Source: Candidatus Cloacimonadota bacterium (GTDB taxonomy: Bacteria; Muiribacteriota; UBA6191; JACPRK01). Taken from it: DNA of 15,319 nt. Positions 1-5,356 of this stretch are shown one piece after another. The notes under the pieces are model-generated. The model did no database searches. It worked only from the letters and a program-made list of their open reading frames with translations, and was not told the DNA's origin. The position numbers were made by a program, and so were the translations under genes. Location: NCBI GenBank assembly GCA_021772705.1, contig JAJFLN010000764.1, positions 1 to 15,319 on the forward strand. Direction: 5' to 3'. Numbering within the stretch: position 1 is the stretch's first letter; each line of letters opens with the position of its first letter.

Positions 1-130
1 TCGAGATGGAGATGCGGGAGATCCAGTCCGAGAGTTCTCGCGGCCGGAACTGAGCCGACAGCGTCTCGATCACAGGATCAATCCGACGGCGCGATCCCCT
101 GCCGGCCATCCGGACCGGGGCTCGCGCCAT
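1..130 (-). CDS. unrecognised protein, N-terminus only (cut by window edge)
   Basis: An open frame on the minus strand starts at ATG 130-128 and runs off the left edge with no stop, giving 43 complete codons (MARAPVRMAG..., then a segment rich in Arg, then DPVIETL and RELSDWISRI). The start is 13 bases after the aroK stop codon. A GAGGG sequence overlapping that stop lies about 10 bases before the ATG and could serve as the ribosome binding site. The arrangement suggests the gene is co-transcribed with aroK. The visible part has a basic N-terminus with no signal peptide or membrane segment. I do not recognise the family and give no function. The start and the coding status rest only on frame openness, spacing and the possible binding site. 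Confidence 0.5.
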   Translation of the reverse strand, partial: MARAPVRMAGRGSRRRIDPVIETLSAQFRPRELSDWISRISIS

Positions 131-143
131 CTTTCCATTGCCC

Positions 144-683
144 TCAGGTACACTCGCCAGCGAGAGCCCGAAAGCGATTCACTATCTCGTCGGCCAGCTC
201 CGCGGGAGTGCGGGTGGAGGCGTCTATTCGGTTCGGGATGGTCTGATAGAAGGGACGTCGAAGGTCGAGCAGCTTCTTCACGTCATCGGGGTTCTCGAGG
301 TGGCTGGCCAGGGGGCGTGATTCGTCCCCCGAGAGGCGGCTGAAGATCACCTCAGGGGTCACATCCAGGAAGAAGGGAACCCCCGATGCTGTCAGCGTTG
401 CCAGGTTGCCCTCGTGAAGAGGAACCCCTCCTCCCGTGGAGATGACCGTCCCGGTCAGGGAAGCGGCATGGCTCACTGCCTGTCGCTCCAGGTCCCGGAA
501 CCGGGCCTCCCCCTCCTCGGCGAAGATGCGCCAGACTTCCTTCCTCGCCTGGTTCTCAATCCACTCATCGGCGTCAATGAAACCCATGCCTAAACGACTC
601 GACAGCAGCTTGCCCAGAGTCGACTTCCCGGATGCCATGAAGCCGAAGAGGACCAGGTTGGCCGATGGGGCGCGACGGTTCAT
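144..683 (-). CDS. aroK: shikimate kinase
   Basis: This 179-aa cytoplasmic enzyme phosphorylates shikimate at the 3-hydroxyl using ATP, a step of the shikimate pathway to chorismate and the aromatic amino acids. The length is normal for the family. The P-loop is GFMASGKS at residues 14-21. The shikimate-binding region includes D37/D39 in IDADEWIE, R63 in RFRDLE, and the Gly triplet 84-86 in STGGGVP. The lid arginine region is ESRPL at 121-125, and RRPFYQ at 142-147 carries the conserved late Arg. All key residues are present, so the enzyme should be active. The ATG at 683-681 is the natural start because the P-loop then sits at the usual distance, although no strong ribosome binding site precedes it. 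The PIN gene lies 74 bp upstream on the same strand, and a partial gene follows 13 bp downstream. Confidence 0.95.
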   Translation of the reverse strand: MNRRAPSANLVLFGFMASGKSTLGKLLSSRLGMGFIDADEWIENQARKEVWRIFAEEGEARFRDLERQAVSHAASLTGTVISTGGGVPLHEGNLATLTASGVPFFLDVTPEVIFSRLSGDESRPLASHLENPDDVKKLLDLRRPFYQTIPNRIDASTRTPAELADEIVNRFRALAGECT

Positions 684-757
684 GAACGACCGTTCGGTCG
701 CCGCATCAAAAGGAGGAGTTCATTGGTCGCCGAGAGCCTGGGATCGAGGGAGCGAGC

Positions 758-1216
758 TCAGAAGACGGACAGGAAGGTATCGACGTCAACGATGCGACAG
801 GATATCTGGTTCTCGGCGAGGAAGTTCTCCCAGTTCTCGTTACCTTCCAGAGCAAGGAGGTCCGGGACGGCCGTGACGAGACAGTCGCAGCCCAGGGCCA
901 GAGCGGTGACGAGAAACTTGTTGTCCGCCGCGTTGCTGCAGATGTCGATGTCGATGGCCATGGACTCGTCGTCCATGGGCACCATGTTCTCCTCGTTCAC
1001 GAACTGGGAGATCTGCTCCAGGGTGATCGATTGCAGTGCCGGCATCACCTCGTGCAGCCTGGGCGACTGCAGCAGAAGCTGGAAGATCTCCTCGGCAGTC
1101 TGATCCGACAGGACCAGCTGAATCTCATCGGGCAGGGCAAACAGCTTGGGAAATGCTCCGTGAGGATTGAGAAGGCCATTCAGGAAAACGCTGGTGTCGT
1201 AAGTGACGCGTGTCAA
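758..1216 (-). CDS. PIN-domain protein (putative ribonuclease, VapC/PIN_3 type)
   Basis: This 152-aa protein has the shape of a PIN-fold metal-dependent RNase. TYDTSVFLNGLL with D7 forms the first strand, AEEI at 41-44 gives the second acidic position, and AADNKFLVTAL with D98 is followed by CLVTAVPDLLAL with D119. The last motif is normally TGDxDLL; here the first of its two acidic residues is replaced (TAVPD), so metal binding may be weakened. Families of this kind are usually toxins of toxin-antitoxin pairs, but some have other roles. The start is TTG at 1216-1214, overlapping the TGA of the upstream gene (TTGA), with GAGGGGG about 10 bases before it. This indicates translational coupling to the Ala/Pro-rich protein. 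I am confident of the fold and less sure of toxin activity. Confidence 0.83.
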   Translation of the reverse strand: MTRVTYDTSVFLNGLLNPHGAFPKLFALPDEIQLVLSDQTAEEIFQLLLQSPRLHEVMPALQSITLEQISQFVNEENMVPMDDESMAIDIDICSNAADNKFLVTALALGCDCLVTAVPDLLALEGNENWENFLAENQISCRIVDVDTFLSVF

Positions 1217-2676
1217 CTCTGTCGAACCCCCTCTACGGCAGCCTGGGTGTGGGCGATCAGATCCTCGGAGGCGATGTTGGCTGCCTGGCGTCTCGCTGGA
1301 TCAAACAGGGCGTAGAACCCCTTCTCCCAGGTAGCGCCCCCGGCTGAGGGCGCAGTGCCCTCTGGAGGAGGAGCTGCCGGTACGGCTGCTGCTGGCGCGG
1401 GGGGAGGCTGGGCCGCCTCGCCGCCGAAGTTGTTCATGAGCGAATTGCCGGCCGGTGCGGGAGGAGGCTGAGCTGCTTCACCGCCGAAGTTATTCATGAG
1501 CGAGCCGCCGGCTGGCGCGGGAGGAGGCTGAGCTGGCTGGCCGCCGAGGCTGTCCATGAGCGAACCGCCGGCAGGCGCAACGTGAGCCGGGGAAGGTACG
1601 GCTCCGGCGCCATCGCCATCGCCATCGCCGAATCGATCCATCAGCCCTCCACCTGCAGGAGGGGCTGCCGGAGCGAGGCCTCCTCCCGGGCTGGCGGGAG
1701 GCGGAGCCACGGGGCCAGACGACGGTTCTGATACGAGCTGCTGCAGGAGTGAGGAGCTGGAGCCACCGGGTGCTGCCGGTGCGCCCCCCCCGCCGCCAAA
1801 TCGATCCAGGATGCTGCTGCCCTTGAAAGAGCCTCCCGAACTGGGGGCCGGCGTGGGTGGAGGTGGCGCTGGTGGAGGCAGCTCCGGAGGGGGAGCCGCG
1901 GCTGCCGCAGGCTGGGTCTCCGGTACTGTCGCGGGTGGTGCGACCGGCGGCTTTGGCAGACTCGGGGGCGCCGCGGGAACGGCCGCTTCCAGGTGGCTCA
2001 TGAGTCCCCTTGCCAGCCCTGGCGAGGCCGCTGCTGCCGCCTGGGGGGGGGGGGCTGGAGGCGCGGCTACACCGGCTGGAGCCTCAATGGCGATTCGATC
2101 CGTCAACGGAGATGAGGAGGCCTGTCCACCCAGCGGCGGAGGAGGGGCCGTGCCGTCGGACTGGGCCGTGAAGGTCTGGAGACTTCCCAGGCGATCCTGA
2201 GCCTGAGCCGTGTCTCCTAGCTGATTGACCCGGGTCAGGGTCTCGATCTCCGTAGGTGTCGTCATGGCATCCTGTACACCTGAATCCTGTCCCATGCCGG
2301 AGAATCGGGCCATCAAATCGGCCCCGCCTGCAGGCTCCGCCGCTGCTGCCTGCATGGCAGCCATGGGCGACGCCGCAGGCTCCTCGGCCGCTGGCGTTGC
2401 TGCCTGCAGGGCAGCCATGGGCGACGCCGCAGGCTCCTCGGCCGCTGGCGCTGTTGCCTGCATCGCAGCCATGGGAGACGCTGCGGGCTCCGGCGTGGCC
2501 GGTGCAGCCGGCGTCGCTGCTTCCGAAGCGACAATCGGGGACTGCTCGACTTCGGCAGCCACCTGCAGTTCCTCGGCTTCAGCAGCCAGGAGTTCGGTCA
2601 ACTTGGCTCGGTCGTCGTGGGACAGCTGATCGACGAGTTCGAGCACCTGCTCGAAGTTCAGTTCGAGAGAAGGCAT
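1213..2676 (-). CDS. Ala/Pro-rich repeat protein with antitoxin-like N-terminal helix
   Basis: This 487-aa protein has no recognised enzyme domain. Residues 1-38 (MPSLELNFEQVLELVDQLSH, then DDRAKLTELLAAEAEEL) form a predicted helical module resembling small proteins encoded before PIN genes. Residues 55-115 hold three copies of an 18-residue Ala-rich repeat (xEEPAASPMAAxQA). Residues 170-440 are Pro/Ala/Gly-rich and contain about eight copies of a short hydrophobic motif such as SLMNNFGG, GLMDRFG and SILDRFGG. The last 40 residues (ATWEKGFYALFDPARRQ onward) are again ordered-looking. There is no signal peptide, so it is probably cytoplasmic. I chose ATG 2676 because GGGAG lies 10 bases upstream and the conserved-looking segment starts there; a GTG at 2712 in frame would add 12 residues. 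Its stop overlaps the PIN start. An adaptor, scaffold or antitoxin role is inference. Confidence 0.75.
   Translation of the reverse strand: MPSLELNFEQVLELVDQLSHDDRAKLTELLAAEAEELQVAAEVEQSPIVASEAATPAAPATPEPAASPMAAMQATAPAAEEPAASPMAALQAATPAAEEPAASPMAAMQAAAAEPAGGADLMARFSGMGQDSGVQDAMTTPTEIETLTRVNQLGDTAQAQDRLGSLQTFTAQSDGTAPPPPLGGQASSSPLTDRIAIEAPAGVAAPPAPPPQAAAAASPGLARGLMSHLEAAVPAAPPSLPKPPVAPPATVPETQPAAAAAPPPELPPPAPPPPTPAPSSGGSFKGSSILDRFGGGGGAPAAPGGSSSSLLQQLVSEPSSGPVAPPPASPGGGLAPAAPPAGGGLMDRFGDGDGDGAGAVPSPAHVAPAGGSLMDSLGGQPAQPPPAPAGGSLMNNFGGEAAQPPPAPAGNSLMNNFGGEAAQPPPAPAAAVPAAPPPEGTAPSAGGATWEKGFYALFDPARRQAANIASEDLIAHTQAAVEGVRQS
1390..1580 (-). repeat. 60-bp in-frame tandem repeat, about three copies
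   Basis: Successive 60-bp blocks line up exactly (for example the TTCATGAGCGA stretches ending near 1443 and 1503, and the TCCATGAGCGA ending near 1563). On the minus strand each unit encodes 20 residues: a GSLMNNFGG-type motif plus a QPPPAPAG linker. Copies differ at scattered bases, suggesting recent duplication followed by divergence, with reading frame kept. Confidence 0.85.
2347..2510 (-). repeat. 54-bp in-frame tandem repeat, three copies
   Basis: Units begin with TGCCTGCA at 2347, 2401 and 2455, a strict 54-bp period. The first two are nearly identical and the third is more diverged. Each encodes 18 residues of the form EEPAASPMAAxQAA on the minus strand, inside the Ala/Pro-rich protein. 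Confidence 0.88.
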
Positions 2677-2767
2677 GTCTGTGGATCTCCCGCCAGGTTC
2701 CAAAGCGGACACCGGGCTGGAACGTCATTGTTCGACCCGGGTCAAAGGTCATGAAAGGTGCCGTTCG

Positions 2768-2776
2768 AGTATATCA
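2768..2776 (-). promoter_or_regulatory. extended -10 promoter element for the Ala/Pro-rich protein gene
   Basis: On the minus strand the sequence reads TGATATACT, a TGn extended -10 followed by TATACT. No good -35 lies 17 bases upstream (GTATTG at best). Transcription would start near 2761, giving a leader of about 85 nt before ATG 2676. The leader contains the perfect palindrome GACCCGGGTC at 2734-2743, a possible operator. This is a prediction from consensus only. Confidence 0.4.
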
Positions 2777-2903
2777 GATGACGATCCGGCCAATACAGAT
2801 GTCGTATGGTGAATCTGGCCCGGCGGCCCCTCCCTTGCCGGAGCCGGCTCTTCTGCTCGTCAGGGGCAACGCCCCCCGTACTCCCCTGGAGGTGTCTCAC
2901 ATC

Positions 2904-3692
2904 TTGCACGAATTACGACAGTTCACAGCTGTGCTCTTTCTGACCGGTATCTTCCTCATGGGTCCCACCGTCTCGGCGGTCCTCTGTCAGGAACCCCCTC
3001 AGCCCCCGTCTCAGCCCGCCGCCCCCCCGGAGCCAATTCGAGGCCAGGGCTACCTGCTCTTCCCGACGACTCCACTGAACTCGTCCCCAACCTACGCCAG
3101 CCCGACGACGAACTTGCCAGCCACGAATCTCCCCACGCCTCAACCCTTTCCCACCACCGGTTTCACTGCCCCGTCGACGCCGAACGTGAACAGCAACCCG
3201 AATCGAGGGAGGGCATTCTCCGGCTCAGCCCCTGGCCTTCAGTACTTTCCCGCAGGGGGGGCGGCTCCAGCGGCGGTGGATCGGACTCCTCAACCTCGGA
3301 CGTCGGCACCGAAACCGCCGGGGACCTTCAAGATGATCAGCATTTCCGGTGAGACCCTCTATCTCGATGGCGGCCTCAGGGTTCGTCTGGCTGGGATCAT
3401 CTTTCCCCCCGGCAAGGCAGGAAACCAAACCCGCAACACCATCAAGGAGCTGGTTCGGACCAATTACCTCTACATCCACGACGAGGTCGGCGGTCCCCCC
3501 CGGGGGGATCGGAACTATCGAGCCTGGATGTACCTGCCTGACGGTCGATCCCTGGGACTCGAACTGGTGACTCGAGGCGTGGCCGCCGTGAGCAGCGCTG
3601 CCTCGTTCCGTACCGATGGTGAGCGGTCCGCCTTCTTCACCGCCCAGCGAGGTGCGAGAACGTCCTCTCTGGGAATCTGGGGGAAGAGATAG
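2904..3692 (+). CDS. exported staphylococcal-nuclease-like protein, altered active site
   Basis: This protein is about 262 aa. An N-terminal hydrophobic stretch (residues 7-26, FTAVLFLTGIFLMGP) followed by TVSA looks like a signal peptide for secretion or a membrane anchor. Residues 30-140 are a Pro/Thr/Asn-rich linker. Residues 141-260 match the thermonuclease OB fold: FKMISISGETLYLDGGLRVRLAGI, then RNYRAWMYLPDGRSLGLELVTRGVA, ending in LGIWG. The Arg of the VRL strand (R161) is present. The canonical GIDAPE that follows is GIIFPPG, so the calcium-binding Asp and the general-base Glu are missing, and the GR of the later strand is YR. It is probably not an active nuclease. The start is uncertain: TTG 2904 has GGAGG 11 bases upstream, while GTG 2892 has it almost adjacent. 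It is the first gene of the plus-strand run, 10 bp before the next. Confidence 0.72.
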   Translation: MHELRQFTAVLFLTGIFLMGPTVSAVLCQEPPQPPSQPAAPPEPIRGQGYLLFPTTPLNSSPTYASPTTNLPATNLPTPQPFPTTGFTAPSTPNVNSNPNRGRAFSGSAPGLQYFPAGGAAPAAVDRTPQPRTSAPKPPGTFKMISISGETLYLDGGLRVRLAGIIFPPGKAGNQTRNTIKELVRTNYLYIHDEVGGPPRGDRNYRAWMYLPDGRSLGLELVTRGVAAVSSAASFRTDGERSAFFTAQRGARTSSLGIWGKR

Positions 3693-3702
3693 CTCCGATT
3701 CC

Positions 3703-4542
3703 ATGAGGCTGAAGCTCGCATTCGTACAGAACCGGCCGGTCCTAGGTGACCTGGAAGGCAACCTTCGGAGCCATGTCCTGCAGGTGTCCCGGGCCCGGGA
3801 GGCCGGGGCCAAGGTGGTGCTGTTTCCTGAGCTGGGCTTGACGGGCTACCAGTTGAAGGACATGGTTCCCGTCGTCGCTGTCAGGCGGGACGATCCTCGG
3901 CTGGAGGCGCTGCGGGAGGCCTCCAGGGGGCTCTCTGTCATTGCCAGCGGCGTCGAAGAGTCCGAGGACCATCGGTTCTTCATCTCCGCTTTCTGCTGGG
4001 AGGAAGGGGAGCTGACCCACGTTCACCGGAAGGTCTATCTGCCCACCTACGGCATGTTCGACGAGCAGCGATACTTCGCTGCCGGGGATCGCTTTCGCAC
4101 ATTCAGGCTCCAAGGAATTCCGGCTGGACTGCTGCTGTGCGAGGATGCCTGGCACGCATCGGCTCCCTACCTTCTCGGCCAGGCCGGAGCGCAGATCCAG
4201 ATTGTCCTGGCCAGCTCTCCGGCCAGGGATGTCTCTCGGGAATCTCTCGGCTCCGAGAGGAGCTGGGAGTTGGTGCTGCAACACACCGCCAGGTTCCACT
4301 CCTGTTACACGGCCTTTGTGAACCGAGTCGGATTCGAGGACGGAGTGGGTTACTGGGGCGGCAGCCGGCTTCTGGACCCGGAGGGGAAGACCGTGGCACG
4401 CCTCGACATCCTCGAGGAAGGCCTGGAACTGGCGGAGGTCGATACGGATCGTGTTCGCAGGGCTCGCATGTACTCACCTATCCTGCGGGACGAGAAGCGG
4501 TGGCTCACCAGCGCCGAACTGGGAAGGATCGACGGTGAGTGA
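3703..4542 (+). CDS. nitrilase-fold glutaminase subunit of NAD+ synthetase
   Basis: This 279-aa protein belongs to the carbon-nitrogen hydrolase superfamily. It carries the Glu-Lys-Cys triad: E43 in LFPELGLTGY, K110 in HRKVYLPTYGMFDEQRYF, and C146 in GLLLCEDAWH. The LPTYGMFDEQRYF stretch is a hallmark of the glutaminase domain of glutamine-dependent NAD+ synthetases, which hydrolyses glutamine and channels ammonia to the synthetase site. Here the domain is a separate protein, and the synthetase is encoded immediately downstream with an 8-bp overlap. I chose ATG 3703 because homology starts there (MRLKLAFVQNRPVLGDLEGN); no close ribosome binding site is visible, so coupling to the preceding gene is possible. 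The two proteins probably form one complex in the cytoplasm. A free-standing amidase is a less likely alternative. Confidence 0.87.
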   Translation: MRLKLAFVQNRPVLGDLEGNLRSHVLQVSRAREAGAKVVLFPELGLTGYQLKDMVPVVAVRRDDPRLEALREASRGLSVIASGVEESEDHRFFISAFCWEEGELTHVHRKVYLPTYGMFDEQRYFAAGDRFRTFRLQGIPAGLLLCEDAWHASAPYLLGQAGAQIQIVLASSPARDVSRESLGSERSWELVLQHTARFHSCYTAFVNRVGFEDGVGYWGGSRLLDPEGKTVARLDILEEGLELAEVDTDRVRRARMYSPILRDEKRWLTSAELGRIDGE

Positions 4543-5356
4543 CCTCTCCATCAACCCGGAGTTGACGACCCGGATTTTAACGGCCTTCATCGCCGATGAG
4601 GTCCGGAAGATCGGCTTCAAAAAGGTGGTGCTTGGCCTGTCGGGCGGCATCGACTCGGCCCTGACGGCCTATCTGGCTGCCCGGGCCCTGGGTCCGGAGA
4701 ATGTGCACGCTGTCCTCATGCCCTACAGGACCAGCTCCGCCGACAGCCGGGAAGATGCCATGGCTGTCGTGGACGACCTGTCGATCCCACACAACGTCGA
4801 GGAGATCACCCCCATGGTCGAGGGCTACCTGGCAAGTCACCAGGACGCCGACGCCATGCGCCGGGGCAACTTCATGGCCCGGCAGCGGATGATCGTTCTC
4901 TACGACTATTCCGCCGCCCTGGGCGGTCTGGTCATCGGTACGTCGAACAAGACTGAGTACCTCCTGGGATACACCACCCTCTGGGGTGACAGCGCCTGCG
5001 CCCTGACGCCTCTGGGGGATCTCTTCAAGACCCAGGTGAGACAGCTGTCGCGGCACCTCGGTGTTCCGGACTCGATCCTGGACAAGCCCCCCAGCGCCGA
5101 CCTCTGGGCGGGCCAGACAGATGAGGCCGAGATGGGCTGGACCTACGAGGAAGTGGATCGAATTCTCTTCCTCCTCGTGGATCGGCGCTACACCTTGTCG
5201 GAGATGGAGCGGGAAGGCTATCAGCCGGATCTGGTGAAGCGGGTCTTCCAGTCCATGCAACGGACCCAGTTCAAGCGCCGGCTGCCGGTCATCGCCAAGG
5301 TCTCGAACCGCACCATCGATCGCGACTTTCGGTATCCCCGGGACTGGGGAAGATGA
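4535..5356 (+). CDS. nadE: NAD+ synthetase, synthetase subunit
   Basis: This 273-aa protein uses ATP to adenylate deamido-NAD and replaces the adenylate with ammonia, the last step of NAD+ synthesis. The PP-loop is LSGGIDSALT with SGGIDSA at 36-42. GTSNKTE at 135-141, TPLGDLFKTQV at 158-168 and KPPSADLWAGQTDE at 184-197 are the other signature segments. The length equals that of the ammonia-using short form, but the gene overlaps the glutaminase gene by 8 bp, so glutamine probably supplies the ammonia. The start is GTG at 4535, with AAGG 7 bases upstream (GGAAGGATCGACGGTG) and the natural N-terminus MSDLSINPEL. The stop overlaps the next gene in ATGA, meaning tight coupling to the ABC exporter. 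Confidence 0.95.
   Translation: MSDLSINPELTTRILTAFIADEVRKIGFKKVVLGLSGGIDSALTAYLAARALGPENVHAVLMPYRTSSADSREDAMAVVDDLSIPHNVEEITPMVEGYLASHQDADAMRRGNFMARQRMIVLYDYSAALGGLVIGTSNKTEYLLGYTTLWGDSACALTPLGDLFKTQVRQLSRHLGVPDSILDKPPSADLWAGQTDEAEMGWTYEEVDRILFLLVDRRYTLSEMEREGYQPDLVKRVFQSMQRTQFKRRLPVIAKVSNRTIDRDFRYPRDWGR

Noticed and set aside
436..876. Plus-strand open frame over aroK and the gap after it
   Set aside because: It is the complement of conserved aroK coding sequence, has a random Arg/Ser-rich composition and no family resemblance.
709..1103. AGGAGG followed by TTG on the plus strand, opening a 126-codon frame
   Set aside because: The ribosome-binding-like sequence is good, but the frame is entirely antisense to the PIN gene and its product is low-complexity Ser/Arg with no fold.
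1811..2629. Long Gly/Ala-rich plus-strand frames opposite the repeat protein
   Set aside because: They are mirror products of the Ala/Pro codons; the minus-strand frame has the ordered ends, promoter, ribosome binding site and coupling.
2256..2903. Upstream extension of the nuclease-like protein frame
   Set aside because: The open frame continues leftward across the divergent promoter region and the repeat gene, but the signal peptide and ribosome binding site place the start near 2892-2904.
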